Positions 1 through 9,051 of a DNA stretch of 64,000 nucleotides are shown here, one piece after another (position 1 is the stretch's first letter; every line of letters begins with the position of its first letter). A program made the position numbers and the translations under genes. The notes under the pieces were generated by a model. The model had not been told where the DNA came from. It was given only the letters and a program-made list of their open reading frames with translations, and did not search any database. The DNA is from JOPF136 sp963773835 (GTDB taxonomy: Bacteria > Acidobacteriota > Terriglobia > Acidiferrales > UBA7541), in the NCBI GenBank assembly GCA_963773835.1, contig CAVZCQ010000002.1:558001-622000 (forward strand). The letters are read 5' to 3'.

Positions 1-3000
1 TGTCGCCGCGGGTGAGACGGTAGGTATTGCCGCGGAAATCGAATTCGCCGGCGAGCAGGTGGACGTGGCCGAGGATGACGGGACGGTCGGCGGTGCCGCG
101 GATGCGAAGCTGGGCCTCGCTGGAGAAACGCGCGGAACTCCACTGCACCTGCGCGTCGGGGCTGGAGTCGCCTTCCACGTCGAGCTGGAGGTTGCGGAGA
201 TATTCGGAGGTGCCGGCGGAGACGGGAGTCGCCGGAGCCTTTGCGCCCATCAGGCCGCTGAGGTCGAGTCCTTCGGTGAGCAGGAGACGCTCGACGACGA
301 CGCGGCCGGTGAGCGCGCCGTAGTTGACGCCGCCCTGAAGGCGGAGATTGCCGTGGAGGAGCCAGCTCATGCCTTCGGGATAGCGTACGCGGATGGAACG
401 GCCGCGCGCGGCGACGTCGTAATGGATGGGGCCTTCACCGTAGCTGACGCTGCCGGTGAGCTGGACCTGGCCGCCGCCGACGGAGGCGCGGACGTTGTCG
501 AAGGTGAGGCGGTTGACGTCGAAGAGCACGTCGCCGTTCACGTCGCTGAGCGCGACGGGAAAATCGCCGTACGTGGCGGAATCGGATTGGAGGGTGAGGC
601 GGCCGGCGAGGCGGGGATGCTCGGTGGTGCCCTGAAGGGTGACGTCGAGCGAGGCGGGTCCGCGGGCGTCGAGGTCGGGGAGGACGCCGGAAAGCAGGCG
701 GAGATTCAATTTGCCGGCGAGTTTCACGGAGAGCAGGTGGTCGCGGGCGAATCGCGCCTGGCCGGAGAAGACCAGGTCGGTGTCCGGGCCGCGGAGATGA
801 GCGGAATCCACGCGAACCTCGTCGCGGCTGTAGGTGATGCGGACGGGGTCGACGTTTTCGAGTTTGACGAAGGCGTAGTCGAATCCAATGTGGGAGAACT
901 CGGTCTGCACCTGGATGCCTTCGGGAGCGAGCGCCTGGCCGGAGAAGATGAAGCTGCCGGTGACGCTGCTGTGGCCGGTGATGTCTTTGAGGCGCAGAGC
1001 GACTTTGAGGAACGAGTCGAGGCCGACGTCCTGGACGCGGAGTTGGCCGCTGATGGGAAGCGCGCCGGAGAGAGCCATTTCGAGATGGCCGCTGACGCCG
1101 CCCTGGGGCATGGCGGAGGTGGCGTCGGCGACCACAAGTTTGCCGTCGGAGCGGGCGCGGACGTCGAAATCGCCGAACACGTCTTCGCCGACGTGGAGGG
1201 CGGCGAGATAGAAATTGCCGGAGCCGCGCGGGGCGCGCAAAGGACCGTCAGCTTTGGCGCTGAAGGTGACGCGGCCGCTGGCGGGCATGAGACCGGCAGA
1301 GAAAGTGGGAAATTCGGAGAGAGCGATGTCCTGCCCGTTGACGTCGAAGGAAATCCATTCGGTGTCGCGGTCGAAATCGAGGGAGCCGGAAGCATGGCCG
1401 GAGCCCTTGCGGAGCTGGAGATCGCGAGCGTGGAATTCCTGCTCGGTCCAGTGGAGCTCTCCCTGAGCGGAATCGAAGGAGCCGCCGGCGATGGAGGGCT
1501 GATCCACCAGGAGTGAAGCGTCGAATTCGGGGTCGTCGCGCGTGCCGCTGCCCTGGACGCGGCCGGTGAGCAGGCCGTGAGCGGGATAGGAGGTATCGAA
1601 AAGGCTCTGGATGCCGTTGAGGTCGGTGCGGGCGAGATGCAGGTCGAGTCGCCAGGGACTCTCGGGAAGGAAGGCCCAGTCGGTGAGAAACAGCTCGAGA
1701 GAGAGACCGGCGGAGGCGCGGCCGCGGCTGGCACGGAAGGAGTCCAGTTTGAGCGCGTCGGGCGAGTAGGAAACGTCGCCCTCGATTTCGTCCCACAAAA
1801 ATCCGGCGTAGGAAGCGTGCGAGGCGCGGGCGTGGCCGGCGAGCGTGGCGGCGCCGAGCGGGCCGGCGATGTTGCCGGTCCAGGAGCCGCGGCCGGCGAT
1901 GCGCTGCGGGGCGACGTCTGCGCCGCGCAGCGCGTTGATGAAATCGTCGAAGGGGAGCAGGTCGGCGGCATCGAGCTCGAGATGCAGGCTGGAGTCGCGC
2001 GCGCCGAGACGGCCGGCGAAGGCGACACGGGAGACAGGCGTGGTGATGAGGCCGGAGGAGAGGTCGGCGGCGGCGGCATCGCGGGAAAAATGGAATTCGG
2101 AGCGAGCGGTGGCGGGAATCATTCCGGCGGGAGGAGAAGAGGGAGGAGTCCATGCGGTCGAGCCGCGGGAATCGAGATGAAGAAAGTCCGCGTCCCAGGA
2201 GGTGACGGAATGGACGGCCACGCCGCTTTCCCAGTGGAGAGTGGCGACGGGAAAGCCGGGATGCTGGAGAGCGTCGAGGATGGCGGCGAGGCTCATTTGC
2301 TCGACGTCGCTTTCGAGGCGGAAGCGGAGGCCGTGATAGAGCATCTCGAGGCGGCCGTCGAGCGAGCCGCCGAGGCCGCCGGCATGGAAATCGGGGACGA
2401 CCAGGCGGTCGCGCTGGAGCTCGTAGCGGCCACGGCTGGAAAATCCGGCGGCGTGAAACCAGAGATAGGGGAGGGAGATTTCGGAAGCAGTGAATTCACC
2501 GCGGCCGGAGATGGCGCCGTTTTCCCAGCGGCCTTCGCCGCTGGCCTGGGCGCGGCCATCGGGCATGGTGTGGACGCGGAGGAGTTCGCGAACGTCGCGG
2601 AAGTCGAGTTTGAGCTGGTAGGAAAAGGTCCAGTCGGGATGCAGGAAGCTGGCGAGCGAGGCGCTGCCGCGCAGCTCGGTGTGCGGCAGGCGCCAGACGA
2701 GTTCGTCGAGCGAGAAGGAAGCCGGAAGGAGAGTGAAACGGGCGTCGAGATCGGAGGGAAAAGGGATGGAGCGGCCGGCCTGGAGGCGGAGCTTTTTGGC
2801 GGAGAGCTCGCCGTGATAGGCGGGCGGCGCGCCGGCGGCGGAGCCGTAGTTCATCAGGAAGCGGAAAGATTCGGAGTCGAACGCGAGAGGAGTGCGGGCG
2901 TCATTCCAGCGGAGGTCGCCGTCGATGATTTGGAGGCGGCCGATATCGAGTGCGAACAGCTCCTGAGGCAGTGCGCCAGAAGGGGCAGGGGACGCGGAGG

Positions 3001-3391
3001 GATGCGGGACGTTGCTTTTTCCGTCACGCGAGATGCGGACGTCGAGGGTGGGATGATCCACGCGGAGCTCGTCGAGTGCCACACGGCGGCTGAGATAGGA
3101 AAGAACGCGAATGTCGGCGCGCACATAGTCGGCGTGGAAATAGGGGCGCGAGCCGGGTGATTCGCTGCCGTGGACGGTGAGATTAAAAAGTTCGGCGCGG
3201 AGGTGCCAGAGGCTGAAGCGAAAGTCGCCGAGCTCCACGCCGCCGCCGGACATCTCCGTGATGCGGCGAATGACGGCGCGGCGCATCCAGTAATCGGGCA
3301 GTCCGGTCTGGAAGAGGAGGAGGAAAAAGGCCACGGCGGAGAGGGCCGTGAGAGCGGTGACCTTCAGCCAGTGGCGGAGGCGGGGGCTCAC
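1..3391 (-). CDS. tamB: TamB-like translocation/assembly protein (3' end outside window)
   Basis: Reading leftward from a GTG at 3391, one open frame of about 1130 codons runs off the window edge. It begins with a short basic segment and one hydrophobic helix (about residues 8-28), then a long stretch of beta-rich repeats with AsmA/TamB-type phrases such as LDVEGDS and repeated LxGRL or VSGxL strands. TamB-family proteins are inner-membrane-anchored periplasmic bridges that help move lipid or outer-membrane proteins to the outer membrane. The GTG overlaps the stop of the SurA-like gene by four bases, and BamA lies just upstream, so the three look like one envelope-assembly operon. The diagnostic C-terminal TamB domain (DUF490) would be near or beyond the edge, so an AsmA-like protein cannot be excluded. 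The long plus-strand frames across this region are its shadows. Confidence 0.8.
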   Translation of the reverse strand, partial: MSPRLRHWLKVTALTALSAVAFFLLLFQTGLPDYWMRRAVIRRITEMSGGGVELGDFRFSLWHLRAELFNLTVHGSESPGSRPYFHADYVRADIRVLSYLSRRVALDELRVDHPTLDVRISRDGKSNVPHPSASPAPSGALPQELFALDIGRLQIIDGDLRWNDARTPLAFDSESFRFLMNYGSAAGAPPAYHGELSAKKLRLQAGRSIPFPSDLDARFTLLPASFSLDELVWRLPHTELRGSASLASFLHPDWTFSYQLKLDFRDVRELLRVHTMPDGRAQASGEGRWENGAISGRGEFTASEISLPYLWFHAAGFSSRGRYELQRDRLVVPDFHAGGLGGSLDGRLEMLYHGLRFRLESDVEQMSLAAILDALQHPGFPVATLHWESGVAVHSVTSWDADFLHLDSRGSTAWTPPSSPPAGMIPATARSEFHFSRDAAAADLSSGLITTPVSRVAFAGRLGARDSSLHLELDAADLLPFDDFINALRGADVAPQRIAGRGSWTGNIAGPLGAATLAGHARASHASYAGFLWDEIEGDVSYSPDALKLDSFRASRGRASAGLSLELFLTDWAFLPESPWRLDLHLARTDLNGIQSLFDTSYPAHGLLTGRVQGSGTRDDPEFDASLLVDQPSIAGGSFDSAQGELHWTEQEFHARDLQLRKGSGHASGSLDFDRDTEWISFDVNGQDIALSEFPTFSAGLMPASGRVTFSAKADGPLRAPRGSGNFYLAALHVGEDVFGDFDVRARSDGKLVVADATSAMPQGGVSGHLEMALSGALPISGQLRVQDVGLDSFLKVALRLKDITGHSSVTGSFIFSGQALAPEGIQVQTEFSHIGFDYAFVKLENVDPVRITYSRDEVRVDSAHLRGPDTDLVFSGQARFARDHLLSVKLAGKLNLRLLSGVLPDLDARGPASLDVTLQGTTEHPRLAGRLTLQSDSATYGDFPVALSDVNGDVLFDVNRLTFDNVRASVGGGQVQLTGSVSYGEGPIHYDVAARGRSIRVRYPEGMSWLLHGNLRLQGGVNYGALTGRVVVERLLLTEGLDLSGLMGAKAPATPVSAGTSEYLRNLQLDVEGDSSPDAQVQWSSARFSSEAQLRIRGTADRPVILGHVHLLAGEFDFRGNTYRLTRGD

Positions 3392-4038
3392 GAGGGATTC
3401 TCCGGAAGGATTTCGATGTCGAGGTGGGCGCGGGTCTGATCGATCCACAGCTGGGCGCGGCGGGTGATGTCGCGCTCGAGGAGGAGAGTGGAGATGGAGT
3501 CGCGGACATCGTCGAGGGCGGGAACGGGCTGATGACGGCTTTCGAGCTGAGGAACGAATTCGTCGTGGTAGTAGCGCTCGACGGCGCCGGGCTCGACGCG
3601 AGCGACGGCGCGGAATTTGTAGTCCAGGTAGGTGTCGTCGAGGATCTGTTTGGCCACGAAGCGGCGGACATCCTGTTCGGAAAGGCCCAGCTCGCGGAGG
3701 CGTGCGGCGAATTTTTCGGGCGGGCCTACCTGGTTGCGGAGGGCGGAGAATTCGGCGTCCACCTGCTTCGCGGCGGGGGCGGGAAAACGGGCCGCAGCGG
3801 CGTCGTTGGCGACGATCCACTGGTCGATGATCTCGCGGAGCAGCTCGGACTGAATCGCGGGCTCGCGGCCGGCCAGGCGCTGGTAAGCGGCGAGCTCCTG
3901 GACGTCGCTGAGAGTGATGATGTCGTTCTCGATGCGTGCGACGACGCGGTCCACGACCACGCCGGCCTGCGGGGCAGTCTGTGCCGACGCGGCGAAACAC
4001 GCAGCGAAACACATGGCGCAGATCAACGGAGCGCGCAT
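3388..4038 (-). CDS. SurA-like periplasmic chaperone without parvulin domain
   Basis: A 216-residue protein with a cleavable signal peptide (about residues 1-19, ending in ASA). After it comes a SurA N-terminal type region: VVDRVVARIENDIITLSDV, then helices with ELLREIIDQWIV and LRELGLSEQDVRRFVAKQI. SurA and related chaperones carry outer-membrane proteins across the periplasm to the BAM complex. SurA is usually above 400 residues with one or two parvulin (PPIase) domains; here the chain ends soon after the helical domain, so a prolyl isomerase active site is absent and the role would be chaperone only. Its ATG overlaps the bamA stop (TGATG) and its stop overlaps the tamB-like GTG, supporting translational coupling. 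Family call fairly sure; exact role inferred. Confidence 0.8.
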   Translation of the reverse strand: MRAPLICAMCFAACFAASAQTAPQAGVVVDRVVARIENDIITLSDVQELAAYQRLAGREPAIQSELLREIIDQWIVANDAAAARFPAPAAKQVDAEFSALRNQVGPPEKFAARLRELGLSEQDVRRFVAKQILDDTYLDYKFRAVARVEPGAVERYYHDEFVPQLESRHQPVPALDDVRDSISTLLLERDITRRAQLWIDQTRAHLDIEILPENPS

Positions 4039-6938
4039 CAGAAGGGCGACCCGAAGGTGAGAAAGAACTGAAAGCGATGCTGCCGCCCCAGTCCGGTGGG
4101 AGAAGTGGGCAGGGTGAATTGCGGGGAATTGAGCAGGTAGCCGAAGTCCAGGCGAATGGGGCCGACGGGAGTGGGGTAATGCACGCCGAAGCCGACGGAA
4201 TGAGAGAGCCAGTTCAGTTCGTTGGGCGGAGGAGTGGAGCGCAGGGTGATGTGCTCGACGGAGCTGTACACGTTGCCGACGTCGTAGAAGAGAGCGCCGC
4301 TGACGGCGGCGGAGGTGTAGGGGAGACGGAGGGGAAAACGCAGCTCCTGATTCGAGGTGAGCAGAGCGAGGCCGCCGATGGGAAATCCGGTGGTGGTGTC
4401 GCGGGGGCCGGCCTGGTTGAGTCCGAACCCGCGCAGGCTGTTGCCGCCGCCGGCAAAGAATCGCTCGGGCAGAGGGATGTCGGTGGAGAGGCTGGAGCCG
4501 TAAGGCGTCTCCATGCCGAAGCGCGTCGAGCGGGCAAAGGTCAGTTTGTGGCCCAGGGGAGTGAACGTGGAGTTCTGCATGTAAATGCGCAGAAAATTTG
4601 CGGTGGAACCGAGAGAGCGGGCGTAGAGTGCGAGATCCACGGTGTAGAAGCGGCCGCGAGAGGGGTCGGCGGCGTTGTCGCGCAGGTCGCGGACCCAGGC
4701 GAGGCTGGGGCCGGAAACTTTAGTGGGCTGGTTGAACAGAGGAACTTCCTCGGGGGCAATCTTCAGATTTCCGGCGAGCACATGGCGGAAGGTGTAGCGA
4801 TAGAGAAAGGTAGTGATGGGAGAGATGCGGTGCTCGAGCTGGAGGGTGCCCTCATAACGCGTGGAGGTAAACGTCTGGATGTCGCGCGTTTTGTCGGCAA
4901 AGGTGATGAGCTGGAAGTTGAGATTGCGGTGGCCAAGAAATTGAGGGGCGCTGTATTCGGCGAGAGCGCGGCCCTGGAGGGTGCTGGCGCGGAGGCGCAA
5001 CTCGAGGGATTGCGCGCGGCCGAGAAAATCGTTCCAGGAGAAATCGAGGATGCCGCGAGGAGAGAAGGCGAGAGTGGTGGCGGTGGGACTGCTGGTATTG
5101 TTCAACGGCTCGACTTCAAAGCCGGCGCCATAGCCGACGGTGAAGCGTTTTCCCTCCTGGACATTGACGAGCATGGTCTTTTCGCTCTCGTCGCCCTGCG
5201 GATTTTCCCGAGCCACGGCCACGTGGCTGAAGATGCCGAGATTGTAGAGGTCACGCTGGGTGAGGATGACGTCGCCCTCGCGGAGAGGCTCGCCGGGCTT
5301 CAAATGGATCTGGCGGCGGATGACGCTGAGCCGGGTGTATTCGTTGCCATCCACGAGCGCCTGGGAGACGGTGATACGCGGACCCTCGGAAATTGCATAA
5401 ATGAGTTTGACGCGGCCGGGCTGTGAGCCGGGCGCCACGCGGGATTCGAATCGGGTGTCCGGGAGGCCCTGGTTGAGGTAGAGGGCCAGGATGTTGTCGC
5501 GGTCGGAGGCCACGTTGGCGTCGGAATAGGGCTGGCCGGAAGTGGAGCCACAGACGGCGAGGAGCGCTGGGGTGGAAATTGCGGAGTTGCCGGAGATCTC
5601 CAGGGACTGGACGAGGGTTTGCGGGCCTTCCTGGACGTGGAAGCGAGCGAGGAGCTCGTCGGGATGGCCGCGGTAGTCTTCCACGGTTTCCGCCTGAACC
5701 TTTGCGGAGTCAAGACCGTTGGAAACGTAAAGGGCGCGGACGGAATCCTCGTTCTGCTGGAGGAGCCGGCGACTGAAAACGGGGGAACGTAGAAATTCCG
5801 CGGGCTGGATGGTGAGGCGGCTGCGCAGGAGGCCGTCACTGAAATATTTGTTGCCGGTGAACTCGATGGCGACGAGGCGGCGGCGCGGGCCGAGAGTGAG
5901 GGTGTAGGTGATGAGGCGCACGCCGCTCGCGGGATCCTGAACCGAGGTGTACTGCACATCGCAATCGATGTAGCCGCGGCGCTCGAAGTAATCGCGGATG
6001 TTGCGGCGGCCTTCGGCGAGGAGGTCCTCGTCCACGGAGGCTTCCTGGAAGACGGGGACGAGGTTCCGGATGCGGCCGGAGGAGAGTTTGGCGCCGGTGA
6101 CTTCCAGCTTGACGGGCGAACCGGCGGAAATCTCCAGGGTGATGGGGACGGAATTCTGCGCGGAGTCGTAGTCGCCGGGACGAGCGGTGACGCGGGCGGC
6201 GTAGAAGCCGCGGCGGAACAGCCAGTCGCGCACGCGCTCGGCGCCTTTTTCCAGGCGCGCGGCGGTAAGGGGCTGGCGGGGCTTCAAACGCGAAATGCGC
6301 ACCAGGTCGTTGCTGCGGGAGCCGGTGGGGTTGGAGAGACTGACGGAAGCGAGGCGGGCGCGCGGACCCGGCTCGACGCGAACGGTAATGTCTATGAGCT
6401 GCGTGCCCGAGCGGGGAGAGAGCTGGGGATCGAAGACGGCGCCATAGAATCCGTTTTCGCGCATCATCTGCTCTACGCGGGCCACGCCGCGGTCCAGGTC
6501 GCTCTGGCGAAAGATTTCTCCAAGGCCCAGCCGGAGGGCGCCGACGGCCTGGGGGCCGGAGGGAGGTTCGTGGAGGCCTTCAAAGCGGACGTCGCCGATG
6601 AAAAAGTTGAGGCGCACCAGAAAATCCACGCGGAGGCCGCCGGGGGCATGCACGGCCTGCGCGGTGATGTCCGCGTAACGGCCGGTGGCGTACAGCTTGC
6701 GAAGACTGCTGCGGAGAACATCGCGCTGTAGAGGGCGGCCGGGTTGGAGGTCGAGGGCGGAAGGATTCTCCGAGAGGACGTGGTCCGGCGGCTCGACGAC
6801 GCGCACCTCGACAACACTCTGACCGAGCAGAGAATCCCCGGAAACGGCCGAGGTCTGCGCGGAAGCAGGGTCAGAATAAAGCGAGGCAGCCAGCAGAGCG
6901 AGGCAAACGAGCGCGCGCACGATCCGGAATGTGGGCAT
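4038..6938 (-). CDS. bamA: Outer-membrane protein assembly factor BamA (Omp85)
   Basis: A 966-residue Omp85 protein. A signal peptide ends near ASAQ (about residue 25). It is followed by at least five, probably six, POTRA repeats up to roughly residue 580, and a C-terminal beta-barrel. The barrel carries the loop-6 signature LRGF (in RFFAGGGNSLRGF), the GPIRLDFGY strand near the end and a terminal Phe, all typical of BamA. It inserts beta-barrel proteins into the outer membrane, so the organism is diderm. The chain is longer than the roughly 800 residues of enterobacterial BamA because of extra POTRA sequence. The ATG at 6938 was chosen because the signal peptide begins there; the frame is open farther upstream, but that part crosses the divergent promoter region and has no protein-like character. 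It is the first gene of the bamA, SurA-like, tamB-like operon. Confidence 0.93.
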   Translation of the reverse strand: MPTFRIVRALVCLALLAASLYSDPASAQTSAVSGDSLLGQSVVEVRVVEPPDHVLSENPSALDLQPGRPLQRDVLRSSLRKLYATGRYADITAQAVHAPGGLRVDFLVRLNFFIGDVRFEGLHEPPSGPQAVGALRLGLGEIFRQSDLDRGVARVEQMMRENGFYGAVFDPQLSPRSGTQLIDITVRVEPGPRARLASVSLSNPTGSRSNDLVRISRLKPRQPLTAARLEKGAERVRDWLFRRGFYAARVTARPGDYDSAQNSVPITLEISAGSPVKLEVTGAKLSSGRIRNLVPVFQEASVDEDLLAEGRRNIRDYFERRGYIDCDVQYTSVQDPASGVRLITYTLTLGPRRRLVAIEFTGNKYFSDGLLRSRLTIQPAEFLRSPVFSRRLLQQNEDSVRALYVSNGLDSAKVQAETVEDYRGHPDELLARFHVQEGPQTLVQSLEISGNSAISTPALLAVCGSTSGQPYSDANVASDRDNILALYLNQGLPDTRFESRVAPGSQPGRVKLIYAISEGPRITVSQALVDGNEYTRLSVIRRQIHLKPGEPLREGDVILTQRDLYNLGIFSHVAVARENPQGDESEKTMLVNVQEGKRFTVGYGAGFEVEPLNNTSSPTATTLAFSPRGILDFSWNDFLGRAQSLELRLRASTLQGRALAEYSAPQFLGHRNLNFQLITFADKTRDIQTFTSTRYEGTLQLEHRISPITTFLYRYTFRHVLAGNLKIAPEEVPLFNQPTKVSGPSLAWVRDLRDNAADPSRGRFYTVDLALYARSLGSTANFLRIYMQNSTFTPLGHKLTFARSTRFGMETPYGSSLSTDIPLPERFFAGGGNSLRGFGLNQAGPRDTTTGFPIGGLALLTSNQELRFPLRLPYTSAAVSGALFYDVGNVYSSVEHITLRSTPPPNELNWLSHSVGFGVHYPTPVGPIRLDFGYLLNSPQFTLPTSPTGLGRQHRFQFFLTFGSPF

Positions 6939-6962
6939 CCTCAGACTCAAGGCAAAGCCGTT

Positions 6963-6984
6963 AGTATAGCCCGCCGCGGCGGGC
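6963..6984 (-). promoter_or_regulatory. Candidate bamA promoter -10 with adjacent palindrome
   Basis: On the minus strand TATACT (6968-6963) lies 25 bases before the bamA ATG and matches the -10 consensus in five of six bases. Directly upstream is a 16-base perfect palindrome, GCCCGCCGCGGCGGGC (6969-6984), which occupies the spacer. No good -35 was found at 16-18 bases. The palindrome may be an operator or simply GC-rich structure. Confidence 0.35.
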
Positions 6985-7041
6985 CGGCTCCAAGGTTCCG
7001 GACTCGCCCGGGCGCGGTACACTTCCGGGTGCGGGTGAAGG

Positions 7042-8088
7042 ATGGAGCCGGAGCAATACGAGCGGTACTCGCGACAGATTCTGTTTGCCCCTCTGGGCGA
7101 GGAGGGACAACAGCGTCTCGTCGAATCGCGCGCCGTGGTGGTGGGATGCGGCGCTGTGGGCACGGTGTTGGCCGGATTGCTGGTGCGTGCGGGGGTGGGG
7201 CGACTGCGGGTGGTGGACCGCGACTTCGTGGAACTGTCGAACCTGCAGAGGCAGACGCTGTTCGAGGAGGCGGACGCGCGGGAGGCGCTGCCGAAGGCGG
7301 TGGCGGCCGAGCGGCGGCTGCGCGCGGCCAACGCGGACGTGGCGATTGAGGGAGTGGTGGCGGACCTGACGCCGGAAAACGCGGCGGAACTGCTCGGTGG
7401 ATTCCCGTTGATTCTGGACGGCACGGACAATTTCGAGACGCGCATGCTGGTGAACGACTACGCGGTGAGCGCGGGAGTGCCGTGGATTTACGCGGCGGCG
7501 GTGGGAAGTTATGGAGTGACGTTTACGGTGCGTCCGGGGGAGACGGCGTGCCTGGCGTGCCTGGTGGAATCTTCCGGGGATGGAAGCGCGGCGACCGCCG
7601 GGCTGGCGGCGGAGGAGACCTGCGATACAGCGGGCGTGCTGAATACGGCAGCGGGAGTTATCGGAGCGCTGGAGGCGGCGGAGGCGGTGAAACTGCTATC
7701 GGGACACGCGGAGGCGCTCTCGGGCCGGCTGGTGTCGTGCGATGTGTGGAAGGGAAGGTTCCAGTCCGTGCGTGTGGAGCGCGAGCCGGGTTGCCGGGCG
7801 TGCGGGCGGCGCGAATTCCGGTGGCTGGAAGGGGAAGCGCAGCCGCAGGTGACGATGTGCGGGCGGGATTCGGTGCAAATCCACGAGCGGCGGAGGCGGC
7901 TGGATCTGGAGGAGCTGGCGCGGCGGCTTTCGAGTGTGGCGAGCGGGGTGCGCACGAACGGGTTTCTGTTGCGATTTGCCGCGGCATCGTGCGAGGTGAC
8001 GGTATTTCCGGACGGGCGTGCGGTGTTCAAAGGGACGAAGGATCCGGCGGTGGCGCGGTCGCTGTACGCGCGGTATATCGGCGCGTGA
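7042..8088 (+). CDS. ThiF/MoeB/HesA-family sulfur-carrier adenylyltransferase
   Basis: A 348-residue E1-like enzyme that activates the C-terminal glycine of a ThiS or MoaD-type sulfur carrier with ATP. The nucleotide loop GCGAVG is at residues 35-40, followed by the conserved VDRDFVELSNLQRQ, the DGTDNFETR segment that binds Mg-ATP, and two zinc-binding pairs (CLAC near residue 170 and CRAC near residue 253). A C-terminal domain of about 75 residues ends in a TVFPDGRAVFKGTKDPAVARS motif. The ATG follows GGGTGAAGG at a suitable spacing. It is divergent from bamA. The last 96 bases are nearly duplicated 1098 bases downstream, beyond a toxin-antitoxin module. Whether it serves thiamine or molybdopterin synthesis cannot be told, because no thiS, thiG or moaD is in the window. 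Confidence 0.9.
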   Translation: MEPEQYERYSRQILFAPLGEEGQQRLVESRAVVVGCGAVGTVLAGLLVRAGVGRLRVVDRDFVELSNLQRQTLFEEADAREALPKAVAAERRLRAANADVAIEGVVADLTPENAAELLGGFPLILDGTDNFETRMLVNDYAVSAGVPWIYAAAVGSYGVTFTVRPGETACLACLVESSGDGSAATAGLAAEETCDTAGVLNTAAGVIGALEAAEAVKLLSGHAEALSGRLVSCDVWKGRFQSVRVEREPGCRACGRREFRWLEGEAQPQVTMCGRDSVQIHERRRRLDLEELARRLSSVASGVRTNGFLLRFAAASCEVTVFPDGRAVFKGTKDPAVARSLYARYIGA

Positions 8089-8249
8089 TACCGGCAATGG
8101 CTGTGCAGTTGCTTATGGCGACCAGGGAAGGTCTATATCGTCCGGCTGAACGGACCCCCGCAATGGCTGGCGGGGCGACCGAAAAAAGAGAAAAGAAGGC
8201 CTTTGCGTTTGGCGCGACTCTGTGCACATCCAGTTGCGGACAATCCAGT
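8089..8249. other. Left flank of the inserted toxin-antitoxin segment, no gene recognised
   Basis: These 161 bases lie between the ThiF stop and the antitoxin stop. They contain A-rich patches (for example around 8179-8195) unlike the surrounding GC-rich DNA. Short frames exist on both strands, but none has a recognisable product or a ribosome-binding site. It may be the remains of the donor sequence that came with the toxin-antitoxin genes. Confidence 0.5.
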
Positions 8250-8660
8250 TCACTTCCTGCTCGATCGATGGCTCAAGGCTGGAGAAGCGGGGCGTTTTGT
8301 TCGCTGGGGAAACGTCCGGCGGCCGGCACGTGAGGGGCGGCGCGCGGATCGGACTTCGAACCGCAGGCCTTCGGCATGTTGGAGACAGGCAACGACCTCG
8401 AACAGATTGCTGGCAGTCGGGTTGCCATTCGTGCCGAACATCTGGTGAAGAGTTTTCGCGTGGATACTGGTGCGCTCGGCCAGTCTAGGAAAGCCGATGG
8501 TGGCATTGATGTAATCGCGCAACAACTCCTTGCCGAGAGCCACTTCGCCGGAGAGGAGACTGTCCAGCGCATCGCTCAGCAGCCCCCTTCGAAAGGCAGG
8601 GTCGCGGCGCGCGTCCGCTTGGACCGTTTCCCTGAAATTCCGTGTCAGAGCCATTGTCAT
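8250..8660 (-). CDS. Antitoxin / HTH regulator of a RelE-type TA module
   Basis: A 136-residue protein whose first 100 residues match the antidote type found downstream of HigB/RelE-like killer proteins: MALTRNFRETVQ, DYINATIGFPRLAERTSI (first helices of the HTH), NPTASNLFEVVACLQ. It would neutralise the toxin and bind the operon operator. Its ATG overlaps the toxin stop (ATGA), so the two are coupled, toxin first; a second ATG two codons later is an alternative. Family members usually end soon after LRFEV. Here about 37 residues rich in Arg, Ser and Pro follow, which looks like read-through into flanking DNA after loss of the original stop. Whether the extended protein still works is unknown. 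Confidence 0.8.
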   Translation of the reverse strand: MTMALTRNFRETVQADARRDPAFRRGLLSDALDSLLSGEVALGKELLRDYINATIGFPRLAERTSIHAKTLHQMFGTNGNPTASNLFEVVACLQHAEGLRFEVRSARRPSRAGRRTFPQRTKRPASPALSHRSSRK

Positions 8661-8995
8661 TCCTCTTCTTGCTGCAGCTTTTTTCTCTGTTTGTAGTCTT
8701 CCCACCGGTCGAGCGCTAAGCGGATATCGTTCTGCTGGCGACGTTTGGTGCCACCGGCCAAGAGAATCACGATCCGTTCACCATCTTTTCCGAAGTACAC
8801 GCGGTAGCCGGGCCCGAAATGGATTCGGCATTCAAACACGCCAGCACCCACGCCCTGAACGTTGGAAAAATTGCCAAGCCCAACACGGTAGAGGGCCGTG
8901 GTAACCCTGCGGCGGGCCTCCGGGTTCAAGCTGCCGCGCCAGTCGCCAAAGGGACTGTGGCCGCCAGGATCCAGATACTCGCGGATCTCGACCAT
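8657..8995 (-). CDS. RelE/ParE-family toxin (HI1419-type addiction killer protein)
   Basis: A 112-residue basic protein with the hallmarks of the RelE/HigB-like killer family (type TIGR02683): FGDWRGSLNPEARRRV near the N-terminus, GVFECRIHFGPGYRVYFG in the central strands, and LLAGGTKRRQQNDIRLA before a C-terminal helix. Such toxins cut mRNA at the ribosome. It is transcribed first, with the antitoxin overlapping by four bases. The promoter lies immediately upstream (TTGACA at 9030-9025) and overlaps an inverted repeat, as expected for autoregulation. The pair sits inside a roughly 1-kb segment bracketed by two copies of the ThiF 3' end. Confidence 0.85.
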   Translation of the reverse strand: MVEIREYLDPGGHSPFGDWRGSLNPEARRRVTTALYRVGLGNFSNVQGVGAGVFECRIHFGPGYRVYFGKDGERIVILLAGGTKRRQQNDIRLALDRWEDYKQRKKLQQEEE

Positions 8996-9002
8996 CGCCG
9001 CT

Positions 9003-9030
9003 ATGGTAGCATATACTTTACCATTGTCAA
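9003..9030 (-). promoter_or_regulatory. TA operon promoter with overlapping inverted-repeat operator
   Basis: Reading leftward, a perfect -35 (TTGACA, 9030-9025) is followed after 16 bases by TACCAT (9008-9003). The transcription start would fall at or next to the toxin ATG (8995), so the mRNA may be leaderless. The spacer and -10 are covered by an inverted repeat with 6-base arms, ATGGTA (9003-9008) and TACCAT (9019-9024). That is the expected arrangement for repression by the toxin-antitoxin complex. Confidence 0.6.
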
Positions 9031-9051
9031 GAAGCGGCCGGCGCAGCCTGA

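Noticed and set aside
59..3160. Two long plus-strand frames (59-1516 and 1577-3160)
   Set aside because: Their translations are low-complexity Ala/Gly/Glu/Val-rich, with no motif, and lie opposite the TamB-like gene, whose minus-strand translation is well formed and has an anchor helix.
8027..8227. 66-residue minus-strand frame beside the antitoxin
   Set aside because: No recognisable sequence; it overlaps the end of the ThiF-type gene and the flank of the insert.
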